DNA from: Chondrilla cf. caribensis
Lineage: Eukaryota; Porifera; Demospongiae; Chondrillida; Chondrillidae
Length of the DNA: 64,000 nt
Direction: 5' to 3'
NCBI GenBank assembly: GCA_964020155.1
Contig: OZ026547.1
Location: 4,657,509-4,721,508 of the forward strand
Shown: one piece after another, positions 1 to 9,801 of the stretch
Position numbering within the stretch: position 1 is the stretch's first letter
Layout: every line of letters starts with the position of its first letter
The notes under the pieces: generated by a model
Databases searched by the model: none
Told to the model about the DNA's origin: nothing
What the model saw: the letters and a program-made list of their open reading frames with translations, nothing else
Made by a program: the position numbers and the translations under genes

Positions 1-57
1 AAGGTCACCAAACCAAAGACTAAGCCAGCCAAGTCCCCTAAGAAGGCCAGCAAGTGA
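1..57 (+). CDS. Histone H1-like protein, C-terminal end (partial)
   Basis: The window opens inside an open frame that ends with TGA at 55-57. The 18 visible residues are Lys-, Pro-, Ala- and Ser-rich, with TKP and AKSPKKASK motifs, the composition of the C-terminal tail of linker histone H1, which binds linker DNA in chromatin. The globular domain lies before the window, so the family call rests on composition alone. Another Lys/Pro-rich basic nuclear protein is possible. Confidence 0.55.
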   Translation, partial: KVTKPKTKPAKSPKKASK

Positions 58-98
58 GCTACCTGCCTTTAATTATAACTGACACAACCCAAAGAAAC

Positions 99-113
99 GG
101 CTTTCTTAAAACC
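99..113 (+). terminator. Possible histone-type 3' stem-loop (weak)
   Basis: About 42 bases after the stop codon, GGCTTT and AAAACC can pair around a 3-base loop with one C-A mismatch, and ACCACCA follows. This resembles the 3' hairpin of replication-dependent histone mRNAs. The loop is shorter than the usual four bases and no clear purine-rich downstream element follows, so it may be chance. Confidence 0.2.
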
Positions 114-907
114 ACCAACCTTCTTAAGATTTCACAGCGCCTGTACATAGCACCGTATAGAATGTTGTCAACAAATGCATTTTGTATCACCAGCTGCACT
201 GTCACTTTTTAGTATTATAATAACATGTAATTGTGTTTTGTGTTTGTTGATGTTATCATTATACTATGCGTGTGTGACCTTCAAAATTTTATTGGAATTA
301 GTTATTTATCATTGCAAATCTATACCTTACATTGTATTGTATTATGTGGTTGCATGGTAAAGCATCTGTAGTACTTTGCTATAATTTTGAGACTAGCAAT
401 AATGTTCAATACATATATGCATATTATCCTCTCCAGAAGTATGTAATTATTCATCGTATTTTGTTTATTATTTTTCATTAGTATTATTCAAGTTTGTTCC
501 ATTATGGTCATACCATAGGACGTATGGCCACATACCACTGCATGCTTCAACACATCTTACACCTGCCTGCCACAGTAGCTCCACATCTCCAAGGTGTCAT
601 TATGGTACTGTGCTTGTTGCTGCTACTCGATCTCTTGTGTTGGGACCAGTTAGAAGAACAGTACTAGTACCTGTTGGTGGATAAACCATGAAAATGTCAT
701 AATATTATAATTAATCTTTCCAGTATGACCATATATAATTGAACAACTTGCTTATGCATGCTAATTGTCTGTACATTCTATATGTGATTGATGTCTGTTG
801 TCTCTTATAGCCGGCGAAGGATAGATATATATCAATTTTTTTAATATAATTATGACAATCATTGCATAATTCAGCAAAGTATTGCGCAATATCAAAACGT
901 CATTTGA
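114..907. other. Intergenic, no gene seen
   Basis: AT-rich sequence between the histone-like gene and the split exon at 908. The short open frame at 175-360 has no codon or domain signal. The last 70 bases (about 840-907) resemble 36820-36876 in front of the paralogous exon, so they belong to the duplicated gene start and may hold its promoter. Confidence 0.5.
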
Positions 908-937
908 ATGGCTGCCGAATACGTTTTCCTTCGTTAA
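908..937 (+). pseudogene. First exon of a duplicated small gene, 5' piece
   Basis: ATG at 908 begins MAAEYV, identical to the start of the intact paralogous exon at 36877. The match fades near 937 and resumes at about 8558. A retroelement block lies between, and the reading frame stops a few codons into it. This copy is therefore disrupted. Confidence 0.7.
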
Positions 938-1525
938 TGACCGTCACTCTCCACTCGGGAGAATGGGGGACCAAATGTCTAACCCATCACACCTCCCACA
1001 TACTCTCAAGGCTTGCCAGTCCACACACACAAGGAAGGGACTCATGGAGAACCTCCTTGGTATAAAGAGGGGCCCGGGCCCCGCCCCCCGGCGTGACCTC
1101 CTACCCTAGACGTCGCCCCTCATGCATGCTAGCGATTGTGAGCCTGCGACTGCGGTAGAGTCTCAAGAGTGGTCACCTTGCAACAGGGGGGTAGCTGGCA
1201 GAACTGGCGGGCCATAATGCGAATGGTGGAGGCAGTGCTGATCTCTGGCAACTGGAGCAGTGGAGGAGGGTCACCTGGAGAGGAAAGAAAAGACCCTTAA
1301 GCTTACCGTGAACCGGGGGAAAAGGCCACCACCAACCTTCCCCCCGGGCGGGAGTGGTATGGTGATCGGTTATGCGCGGGATACAGTCGCTGATTAACAT
1401 CGTTGAAAAAGGCAATAATGTGGGGGTAATGACCATAATGAATAATAATACTGGCCCTGCTACCCCTAATAATTAAAGTAATAATGACGAAGATAGTGAA
1501 ACGACTGCTACTACTGCTAGCAAGT

Positions 1526-1560
1526 AATGATAATAATAATAATAACAATAATAATAATAT
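1526..1560. repeat. TAA/AAT trinucleotide-rich tract
   Basis: Imperfect run of TAA/AAT triplets downstream of the minus-strand gag. The surrounding 940-1670 region shows no recognisable RT or recombinase on either strand, so the minus element lacks its downstream genes here. Confidence 0.7.
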
Positions 1561-1672
1561 CATGATGATAATAAGAATACTAGTTATTATAATAGGTACA
1601 TATCCGAGATGGGGCATGAGTGGGAGGCTCAACGCGACCTGTGCTGCCTGCGGCGGTGACTGTGTGGCCAAA

Positions 1673-2873
1673 CTAGTAGGGTGAGGGGCGGCGGGCTGGT
1701 GGCCGTGACCGAGGGCAGTCCCGAGCTGCATGCCGAGGGTCGTGGCAGGTCATGCAGCGGTGGGTGTAGCGGCATGGAGGAATGCAAGTGCCCCGGTTCC
1801 ATCGAATGCAAATTTCTGGGACTGGACGGAGGGATGTATCAGGGATCCCCATGGCTGGGGGTGGCAGCAGGCGGCCTGGGGGTAGCGGGGGCCCCATATT
1901 GTCCTCCGACAGGGCGGAGAGCCAGATGTCTGTTTCCCTCCGGTCCCACTGCAGGGTTGGGTCGAGGGCAGCTGCCTGACGGAAGGCCCGGTCATAACGG
2001 CTCCACATGCCAGGGCGGCCCTGCCTGGCCATGCGCAAGATGATGGCCATGTAGGTCATCAAGGAGGGAGCACGCTCGGGGGTGCCTTGGGCGAAAAGGG
2101 CTGCGAAGGTAGAGAAAGCGAGAGCCCAGTCCACAGGGGTCCGGATGGTAGCAGAGGGGGGTTTGTCTCCCTTGGAGTCTTTGTCTTTTCCCTCAGAGGC
2201 GGGACCCGTAAAGGAGGCCACCGCAAGGGCCTCGGGCAGGAGGGAGGCAAGGTCGATGTACTTGCCTGCCCGAATGTTGGCTAGCATACTTGGGGGGATG
2301 GCTGGTAAGCCTGGCAATGTGGGGAGCCTGGGCTCCAATGTACTGGCTGCAGGTGATGGGGATGTAAGCGAGGGTGTGGGCTGTGGCGTGGATATGGCAG
2401 AGGGCTGCGGTGTAGATAAGACAGAGGGCGGTGTAGTGGGTAGGGCGGGGGGCTGCGTCGTGGGTGTGGCAGGGGGCTGCGGCGTGGATACGGTGGCGGG
2501 CTGAAGCGAGGGTCTGGGTGCAGGTGGGGCTGGTGTTAACCCGGAGGATGCCCCTGTGAGGAAGCCTGGGACCGGCGGGTCCTGGCCCGAGAGGGTGCCT
2601 GCCGCGAGTGGCGAATCTAAGGGGGGAGGGCTAGGCAAGCGGTATTTAAGGCGTGAGTATATAGTGCGTGCGTACAGCAACGAGTAAATTATAGTCTGAA
2701 AATCGTAGGGTGCGGATAGAATAAGGTGAGCTATCACCCGCCGAGTTGCCGCGGAGGTTAAGAGTGGAGTTACTGGACGTAGCGTGCGAGTACCAGTCTA
2801 ACAGAGAACCCGAGAGGAACGTACCTGACGTGGAAGTTTGAGGCGTCTGAGTATGTCCGGATGGGGTAGCCAT
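1673..2873 (-). CDS. Gag-like protein of a second DIRS-type element
   Basis: Two exons on the minus strand. Exon 1 (2873-2825) encodes 16 residues plus one base and ends at a CAG|GTACGT donor. Exon 2 starts after an AG at 2600 (2599) and runs to the stop at 1673. The joined frame reaches the GTLSG motif also found at the same place in the plus-strand gag. Pro/Thr/Ser-rich repeats follow, then a conserved helical core (VDWALAFSTFAALFAQ) and a C-terminal Cys/His cluster (CIRWNRGTCIPPCRYTHRCMTC and onward) like a zinc-knuckle RNA-binding region. The frame is intact, but no RT or recombinase follows, so the element looks truncated. Confidence 0.65.
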
Positions 2874-3422
2874 AGCGTAACGGGGGGTAAAACGAGCAAT
2901 CAAGACAGGAGGAGAGACAAGAGGGCACCAAAAAAAAACAAAAACTGCGACCAAAGGACCAGCTGAAGCTTCCAGGCTGAGATCACGACGGCGTGGTAGC
3001 ACCTATATGCGCATGCTCCGTAAGCGCGTCGGCCGCACTACTATTGAGGTTACTGTGATCACAGAGCACTCAATACTTGACGCTTACGTAGCGAGAAGAG
3101 CAGTCTGGTTACGAGTGACCCCATTAACTACGGTCAACCTACCAGTTAAATGTAGTTTAACAATAGTTGAACGTAGTTAATGGCATAACCGGTAGCGCCG
3201 CTATCGAGCGGTAGCGAGGGGGCGTCAAGTGCAAGTGGCTAGTGTATAGGGACAGATCGTATGTAGCATTCAGTAGCATGCTCCTGCGCATGCGCAGCAC
3301 TTGCCTCGTGCTTCCCTAGAGCGTAGAATATCAGCGGCTAAGATTTTTTTTTTTTCGCGAGTACTCCGGTACGTTCTCTCTCGCCTTTTCGGTAAACTGG
3401 TTTTCAGTTCTTCGACGATAAG
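2874..3422. promoter_or_regulatory. Shared leader between two divergent gag genes
   Basis: About 550 bases separate the two gag start codons, which point away from each other. Both leaders have a T-rich tract shortly before the ATG. An inverted-repeat-rich stretch (about 3120-3225, with AACTACGGTCAAC and GTTGAACGTAGTT) sits between. The region probably holds the promoters of both elements or the junction of a nested insertion. No TATA box is evident. Confidence 0.4.
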
Positions 3423-4836
3423 ATGGCCGAACAACCCGACGACGTTCAGCAGCCCTCCTTACCACCTCCACCGTCAGGTAAGCTTAGTCCGCTGAGGGCT
3501 ACTTCAGGATTTTTGTTACCCTGGCCTTTCTCTCACCTCGGCCAGCCCGGTTAGCGCTCACTCCCAGCGGAGTTTTAGGCGTTTATAGGTACGCATGCGC
3601 AATGTACGCTCCTATGCGGAGAACCTCTCCTGCGCACTAAGGCATGAACATATCCACCGGCTCCAGCGAGCCACTATAACCGGGGCCCAGCGGTCCCTAA
3701 GCCGCCTTCCTACTAGGTTGTGGGGTAGACCCTCACGCCCGTGCTGTATATTCTATTTTCTATTTGTCCTTATTCTCTTTCTAACCGTAATTTTATTTAT
3801 TTATTTATTTATTTATTCATTTAATCTTCATTTATTTATTTGCTTATTTTTATTTATTATTTTATTTATTATTTATTTATTTTTTTTTTTCTAAAGCCTA
3901 ATTGTTATCGGTATTAGAGCTACAATTAGTATTATTAGTAGTAGTCTACTTATCTTTCTGGCTAAGCAGCTGGCAGGCGACCCGTTGCTGGCAGGTTACC
4001 CCCATGTACGGTTTGTCCCTGTAGGCACCCTTTCAGGGGATAAACCAGTGGAACCTGAGTGGATAACACCAGGGGTCACCCCGGGGCAGGTATCTCCATT
4101 GCCAACGCCCACTAGCGCACTGCTGCCAAAAACACCTTCCTCCTCTTCTGCTGAGGATACCTCCCCTTGTCTCCCACTATCAGGCCTCCCGCCAATTCCC
4201 CTTCACTTAGTGAAAGCTATTCGTGAGCAAAGGTTCATAGATTTGGAAGACCTTCTCCCTGAGGCACTCCGGGAATCACAATTTGACTCCAGCGGCATGT
4301 CTAAGGACACCAAGTCCAAGGAGGCAGAAAAGAAGAAGAAATTCTCAATCTCCTCAACATTGGACTGGTCCATTGCCTTTGCCATCTTCTCAGCGGTGGC
4401 GACTCACGCTGACCCATCTAGAGCCTTCTCTCTTGCCACCTATGCCTCCATTGTCCTGGGCTTGGCAAGGGACTCAAAGTCCCAGGCCTGGCTCAAGTAT
4501 GATTGCCTATTTAGGCAAGCGGCAGCAGTGAACCAGGCCCTCCCATGGCATCGTAGAGAGCAAGACCTGTGGCTGATGGCCCTGTCAGACACTAGTGTGG
4601 TATCCCCACCTGTAACACGGGGACCCCTGCCATTCCTTCCCCCTGCCCAGCGGCCACACACAGAGGGGGACACTCAAATCTGCCGGCGATGGAACCAGGG
4701 TAGATGCACACTGGCATACTGTCGCTTCAGGCATGTCTGCTTTGTGTGCCAGAGCCCTCATGCAACCCGCAACTGCCCTCTACTTACCCCAGCTGGAAAG
4801 CAAGCCCCCAGCACTGAGGGCCCAGGCCGCCGCTAG
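3423..4836 (+). CDS. DIRS-type retroelement Gag
   Basis: Exon 1 (3423-3477) encodes MAEQPDDV and onward, 18 residues plus one base, ending at CAG|GTAAGC. A 547-base intron with an ATTT-rich stretch (3780-3890) ends at TGTAG (4024). Exon 2 runs 4025-4836, and the junction restores GTLSG. A longer unspliced frame from 3985 covers the same exon. The protein has a Pro/Ser-rich start, a core helix region (about residues 130-200 of the exon 2 frame) and a Cys/His cluster (CRRWNQGRC, CRFRHVCFVCQ, HATRNC), the nucleic-acid-binding end of a Gag. It should package the element RNA. Exon layout and motifs match the minus-strand gag at 1673-2873. Confidence 0.75.
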
Positions 4837-5269
4837 GGTTTACACCACAGTCTACCCAGGAGATTGTCAAGGCCAGACACAGCTGTATACAAACACGCTC
4901 ATATATATATACTTACTCTTTGGCATACTAGGTGTATGTCTTCTTTACCCTGCTAACATAGCTTATTTATCTGCGGCTTGTGTTTTTAGTTCTATTGTAG
5001 CTGTCTTGGCCTATGGGTATGTGCGTGCTTAATGATAATCGTTACAGTGTGCGCAAATTCTCAGCCAACCCCGAGCGAGGGCATTTCCGGCTGTAACTCA
5101 TACGAGTTCTTGCATGCTAGCCCACAGGGCCCATGCTCGATCCCGAGTCAGTAACGGGGCTTGTGCCTCCCGTACCGGGTTATTGTCTTTGGTCACCGTG
5201 CATCTTTATGATAAGTCACATATACTGGCATAGCCAAGCTTCACCTATCACCGTTTTGCAGGGCCCAAG

Positions 5270-7138
5270 TTGCCGTCCTCCACGTCTCAGGTCATGGCTC
5301 CCATTCTGGCTAGGCAATTTTGCACTCTCCAGGCCCCTCCTTTTCCGCACTTACCAGAGCAGGGTTTGCCAGCAATCCTCCAGGAGCGAGCTATCATTAC
5401 CCCCCTGGTCTCTGCAGCTTGGAGACAAGCTCTCCAACACCATCCAGATCAGAAGTTCGTCTGCAGCTTATTAGCAGGATTGGAGCATGGCTTTCGCATT
5501 GGACTCCATGAAGCTGTCTCTGCAGGCCACCCAGCCAGTAACTCTCCATCAGCAGTAGAGCACAGCACCATCGTTGACAACTACATCAGAGAACAATTGG
5601 AGAAGGGGTACATGATGGGCCCTTTTCCTCCCAACGTCTGCTCCAAAATAGTGTCCAGCAGCCTTGCAGTAATTCCCAAGAAGACTCCAGGGAAATGGCG
5701 CATCATCGTGGATCTCTCTCGCCCAGCAGGCAGAAGCGTCAATGATTGTTTGCGGCGACAGGCGACACACGTGGCGTACTCGTCAGTTGACGATGCAGCA
5801 CTACTCATGCACTCCTTGGGTCCAGGGTCACTTCTAGCAAAGATCGATGTCAAGGAGGCCTATAGGATCATTCCAATCCACCCAGCCGATCGCAGGTTCC
5901 TGGGAGTCCACTGGCAGGGCAACATGTATGTTGATTGTCAACTCCCATTCGGCCTGGCATCAGCTCCTGCCATTTTTAGTGCACTCGGGGAGGCTTTGGA
6001 GTGGATCCTTCGTAGGAGGGGGGTAGAGGCCATAATACACTATATTGATGATTTCCTGCTCCTGGGTCGGCCTGGATCTTCGGAGTGTGAGCAGGCTCTG
6101 TCTATTACGCTGGAGACCTGTAAAGAATTGGGTGTCCCCATAGCTGCCGAGAAAACTGAAGGTCCAGCAACAGCTATCACTTTCCTTGGCATAACCCTTG
6201 ACTCAGGTAATATGTCCACATCCCTTCCTGGTCAAAAGCTGGCAGAATTGCAAGCCATGATTCGGGCTCTCAGTGAAAGCCGGGTTATCCGGGACCTACA
6301 TTCCTTTGAGTCTCTGATAGGCCATTTAGTTCATGCTGCTACTGTCTGTCCCTTAGCTAAGGCATTCATGAACAACCTCTTTGCACTAAAGGCTGTGATG
6401 AGACCAGGTCAGACTAGGAGACTGAATGTGGCAGCAAGGTCGGACCTAGCATGGTGGGAGCTGTTCCTTCAGAATTGGAAGGGAACATCAGTTCAGCAGT
6501 TTCTGACCCTTCGTAGCCCGGATGTGTTTCTTTATTGTGATGCAGCCAGTTCGTGGGGTTGTGCAGCATGGGCACCCCCCATGTGGTTGATTCATCACTG
6601 GCAGGAAGGCTCAGCACCCGACTCGATAGCCACGCAGGAACTCTTCTCAGTGGTCCTGGCTGCAGGGGTCTGGGGCAGGCTTTGGACAGGCAAATTGGTG
6701 CTCGCCTACTCCGACAACTCTCCTGTTGTATCACAGGTAAACTCACTGCATGCCCGGGACCCACTAGCATGCCATTTGCTGAGATGCCTTGCTCTCTTCC
6801 AAGCCTTACATGACTTTCGTCTCCGAGCATCATTTGTCCCAGGGTCTGCCAACGTAGGGGCTGATCTTTTGTCACGTGGTAAGATCCATCAGTTTCTCAA
6901 CCTTTTTCCAGCCTCTTCTCCTTCACCCTCTCAGATACCAGCCCACCTGACAGAGCTTCTGTCTTCACCCCCTCCCCTGGAAGTGACATTGCAGACCTGG
7001 AAAGGGCTGTTCAGCAGTTTTTGGACAGCGGAATTGCCAAGTCTACCAAGAGGGTATACACCTCAGCCTGGCACAGGTATCAGTCATTTGCTCAGCTCTT
7101 TTCCCTCCCACTCTGGCCCATTTCCTCCGAGAAGGTAG
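5270..7138 (+). CDS. DIRS-type reverse transcriptase / RNase H
   Basis: Open frame of about 620 codons with no internal stop. The RT domain includes WRIIVDLS, the KIDVKEAYR block and the catalytic YIDD box (about residue 258). RNase H follows with a YCDAASSWG strand (about 422) and AYSDNSPVV (about 480). It copies element RNA into DNA and removes the RNA strand. The listed start is not an ATG. A 3' splice site (TTTTGCAG|GGCC, about 5260) suggests the protein is made from a spliced RNA or read on from gag. No retroviral integrase is present. The last 118 bases overlap the recombinase frame, typical of DIRS elements. Confidence 0.9.
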   Translation: MPSSTSQVMAPILARQFCTLQAPPFPHLPEQGLPAILQERAIITPLVSAAWRQALQHHPDQKFVCSLLAGLEHGFRIGLHEAVSAGHPASNSPSAVEHSTIVDNYIREQLEKGYMMGPFPPNVCSKIVSSSLAVIPKKTPGKWRIIVDLSRPAGRSVNDCLRRQATHVAYSSVDDAALLMHSLGPGSLLAKIDVKEAYRIIPIHPADRRFLGVHWQGNMYVDCQLPFGLASAPAIFSALGEALEWILRRRGVEAIIHYIDDFLLLGRPGSSECEQALSITLETCKELGVPIAAEKTEGPATAITFLGITLDSGNMSTSLPGQKLAELQAMIRALSESRVIRDLHSFESLIGHLVHAATVCPLAKAFMNNLFALKAVMRPGQTRRLNVAARSDLAWWELFLQNWKGTSVQQFLTLRSPDVFLYCDAASSWGCAAWAPPMWLIHHWQEGSAPDSIATQELFSVVLAAGVWGRLWTGKLVLAYSDNSPVVSQVNSLHARDPLACHLLRCLALFQALHDFRLRASFVPGSANVGADLLSRGKIHQFLNLFPASSPSPSQIPAHLTELLSSPPPLEVTLQTWKGLFSSFWTAELPSLPRGYTPQPGTGISHLLSSFPSHSGPFPPRR

Positions 7139-7977
7139 TCCTATTTATAGCGTACCTTGGGAAACAGGGGCTGGCAGTCTCCACTATTGAATCTTACCTA
7201 GCTGGTCTTAGGTATGTGCACCTTCTCCAGAACCCCTCAAACCCCTCCCCATCCTTTCATTCCCCCTTTGTTAAGCTCCTACTGAAAGGTATCAGGCGGA
7301 CAAATTCAGCCAACTCTCTTCCTCTAATCCGACTCCCTATTACATCATCCATCTTGGCTAAAATCAAGCAGGTCTTAGCGGCTCATCCCGACAGATATGA
7401 GAATTTACTCTTATGGGCAGCCTGTTGCACTGGTTTTTTTGGGTTCCTCCGATCTGGCGAGTTCCTTCTTCCAGACAGTGGTCTTTTTGATCCCAAGGTA
7501 CACATGTCCCTATCTGATCTCACATACATGGCTACTGAGTCAGAGAGGAGCTTTCACCTGAAGATCAAAGTAGCAAAGACAGACCAGTTTCGACAAGGCA
7601 CAACTGTGGTCCTAGGGGCTACAGGTGCAGCACTCTGTCCAGTTGCAGCTCTCCTCGACTTTCTCGGTAAGCGAGGCAACGCTCCAGGCCCCCTCTTCAT
7701 GTTCCAGGACGGTTCCCCACTTTGCAGGAGCTTCTTCATTGCCCATATTCAGAAGGCGTTGGACGATGCCGGGCTTCAGGGCACCCAATTTAATGGCCAC
7801 AGCTTTAGAATAGGGGCGGCAACCTCAGCTAGTGATGCAGGTATACCCGAAACTACAATTAAGATCTTGGGTAGATGGCAGAGCATGGCTTACCAACGCT
7901 ACATTCGGCCTTCATCTGAAGAATTGGCAAAGGTGGCTAAACAAATAGTCTCCAGAGGTACTCGTGTTGAAGCATGA
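7021..7977 (+). CDS. DIRS-type tyrosine recombinase
   Basis: 318 codons beginning inside the end of the RT frame in another phase. An N-terminal SAM-like core-binding half (about 1-110) is followed by the catalytic half: Arg in FLRSGEF (about 143), HxxR as HSFR (about 260), LGRW, and the Tyr nucleophile in YQRYIRP (about 294). These four residues are the tyrosine-recombinase set used by DIRS, PAT and Ngaro elements to insert circular DNA copies. All are intact, so this copy may still be active. Confidence 0.9.
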   Translation: MDSGIAKSTKRVYTSAWHRYQSFAQLFSLPLWPISSEKVVLFIAYLGKQGLAVSTIESYLAGLRYVHLLQNPSNPSPSFHSPFVKLLLKGIRRTNSANSLPLIRLPITSSILAKIKQVLAAHPDRYENLLLWAACCTGFFGFLRSGEFLLPDSGLFDPKVHMSLSDLTYMATESERSFHLKIKVAKTDQFRQGTTVVLGATGAALCPVAALLDFLGKRGNAPGPLFMFQDGSPLCRSFFIAHIQKALDDAGLQGTQFNGHSFRIGAATSASDAGIPETTIKILGRWQSMAYQRYIRPSSEELAKVAKQIVSRGTRVEA

Positions 7978-8557
7978 CCCATCCAGATATGGGAACACAG
8001 CCAGAACATCTATCTTTCGGGAAAAGCCAACACGGACAACCATTTACATACTCTCTGTGTTAGTAGTGGCTTGTGTTTTGGCATATGCCTTGTAGATCCC
8101 TAATTATACAGTATGCAATCATTGCCTTTACAGGGTATATAAGTCAGTAAGTAAAGTAAAAAAAAAAGTAAACAAGTAAACTGTTAAGGGTTTAGATTGT
8201 CACATACCTGGGGACCCCTTCCAGGGACTGGGCCTCCCCCCAGGTGTGATCTTTAGGATTATGGGTCAGTGTAAGAGGTCAGAGACCATAGAATAATGCA
8301 TTGATTAACATATCCGCATATTGTACGCACCTTCGGGGGCATGTATAGGGTTAGCTTGCAAGAGCAGCTGGGGTTAAAGCCGTCTGACTGGAAGGGGGGC
8401 CCAACACTCTTAACACCAAGCCAAGGTTCCATGATATCGGTACCTGGCTAGAACCAGAGGTGAAACAAGTACTCTAAGCGATAAACAATGACCTTGCATG
8501 TATATGCATCCAATATACATAAGTAAAGCGGAAGGTGGAGACATTAACCTACATTTT
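7978..8557 (+). mobile_element. 3' non-coding end of the retroelement block
   Basis: No open frame of note. An A-rich AAAGTAAAA stretch at 8153-8170 may mark the 3' end of the plus element. Beyond it, 8180-8557 probably belongs to the older element. Part of it (about 8395-8430, complement) resembles 1041-1080, which could be a decayed inverted terminal repeat. Confidence 0.4.
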
Positions 8558-8659
8558 AAGTTGAATCGGACTGTCTCATTCGACTGTCTTGTGCTTTCGT
8601 AGTAGAGGTTTGCTGCCATGGTGTCACTTCTGAGGTCTTTTCTCAACGGAAGCCATCAG
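8558..8659 (+). pseudogene. First exon of a duplicated small gene, 3' piece
   Basis: Matches 36911-37012 closely (TTGAATCGGACTGTC and onward) and ends at the same CATCAG|GTAAGA donor. Separated from its start at 908 by the retroelement block, it can no longer be translated from its own ATG. Intron sequence after the donor (8660-8790) also matches the paralogue at 37013-37330, apart from an insertion there. Confidence 0.7.
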
Positions 8660-9070
8660 GTAAGACTTACTCAATAAGTTTATGTTGCCTCATCCGAAAG
8701 TCGCTCGGATACTAGCTCGCACGGCCAGGAAAATGGGACCAAATCGCTGATGTTCTTCATGTTGTTACTTTTACTAGCATTATTATATATGTATTATTCA
8801 GTGCTTGAAAACAGTGCATGATGGGTGATATCCAATAATACTATACATTGTATGTGATAATAATGCAGTTGAATTAATCTCACAATACATGCTAAATGAG
8901 AATGTGACTGATATGAGCATGTTCTTGTTCCTAAACTGTAAAGTTCTCTGTTGTCAGTGTTCTCTTTCTCCTTCTGTGATCTCTCTTACTTGTTGTTTCT
9001 GTGTTTAAATGATATAGTGGTTTGTGTGTGTGTGAAGTGTACATGGTTTGTGTGTGTGTGAAGTGTGCAT
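8660..9070. other. Intron remnant and intergenic sequence
   Basis: The first 130 bases are the duplicated intron described for 8558-8659. The stretch 8921-9000 resembles the leader region used before FReD signal exons (GTTCTTGTTCCT, TTCTCTTTCTCCTT), but no exon follows. It is probably a decayed FReD promoter/leader. Confidence 0.4.
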
Positions 9071-9074
9071 GGTT

Positions 9075-9320
9075 TGCTGTACAGTGTGGACTGTGTTGTA
9101 CATGAGATCTGTACATACTGTATAGTGTAGACTGATGGCACTGCGGCTCTAAAGGTTGGACAAGAATTTGTTATCTGTACATACTGTACAGTGTATACTG
9201 TGTTGTACGTGTTATCTGTACATACTGTACAGTGTAGACTGTTGTACATGAGATCTGTACATACTGTACAGTGTATACTGTGTTGTATATGAGATCTGTA
9301 CATGAGATCTGTGCATGCAG
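9075..9320. repeat. 41-bp minisatellite, array 1
   Basis: Tandem copies of a 41-base unit containing ATCTGTACATACTGTACAG and TATACTGTGTTGTACATG; successive units start 41 bases apart (for example 9173 and 9214). A 30-base foreign piece at 9139-9168 interrupts the array and matches the lectin-like gene at 10416-10445 in reverse orientation. Related arrays lie at 14365-14700, 34515-34590, 45105-45360 and 58980-59370. Confidence 0.85.
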
Positions 9321-9801
9321 TACATGTCATCTACACTTGACCATATTCTTACTTGTGGTGTGCCAATACATACATACTTAAATGTGCTGTGCATATGATA
9401 TGTATGCCATTTGTTCATGTGTAATCTGTATTGTATTTGCAATCATGTATGTATATTCTGTACATGTGTAGGTGTTTGAGATTCTTTATTGTGTAAAATT
9501 GTTGAAATATTGTGGATTTCGTTCAAATTTTGTTCGTATTTGGGTTAAAAAATTATGAAGATGTACGTTTGTACTTTTATGATATTTGACCAACACCATG
9601 TAGTCACTATTTCAATCAATTCATTCACTAGGATTAATGTAAGTTAGATATGATCACATTGGATTCCCAATAACATTCATTACAATATATGCTGACTACT
9701 TTTTAACATGGTAACATCATATTATTGCGTATTGAAAGGTACATAACTATACTTGTGATGTATGTAACTCAGTTATAAATGTAATTTTTGTTTAAGATCC
9801 T
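9321..9801. other. 3' flank of the collagen/lectin-like gene
   Basis: AT-rich with no coding signal. Similar sequence (TGTATATTCTGTACAT, TTGTGAAGATGT) recurs at 45640-45780, so this is part of the duplicated neighbourhood. Confidence 0.4.

Larger units (their letters stand above)
936..8557. mobile_element. Composite DIRS-type retroelement insertion (about 7.6 kb)
   Basis: Comparison with the uninterrupted paralogue at 36877-37012 places the block between about 935 and 8558. It contains a minus-strand DIRS-type gag (1673-2873) and a plus-strand gag, RT-RNase H and tyrosine recombinase (3423-7977). The two gags are divergent. The simplest reading is nesting: the plus element (roughly 3.0-8.2 kb) inserted into the 5' leader of an older minus element, whose remainder flanks it. 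Clear terminal repeats or a target duplication could not be delimited, as expected for DIRS elements, which integrate through a recombinase. Confidence 0.7.

Noticed and set aside
1681..2504. Plus-strand ORFs rich in Gly and Val
   Set aside because: Antisense shadows of the minus-strand gag with its Pro/Thr-rich repeats.
6414..6875. Minus-strand ORF of 153 codons
   Set aside because: Antisense to the RNase H region; the plus-strand frame has all catalytic motifs.
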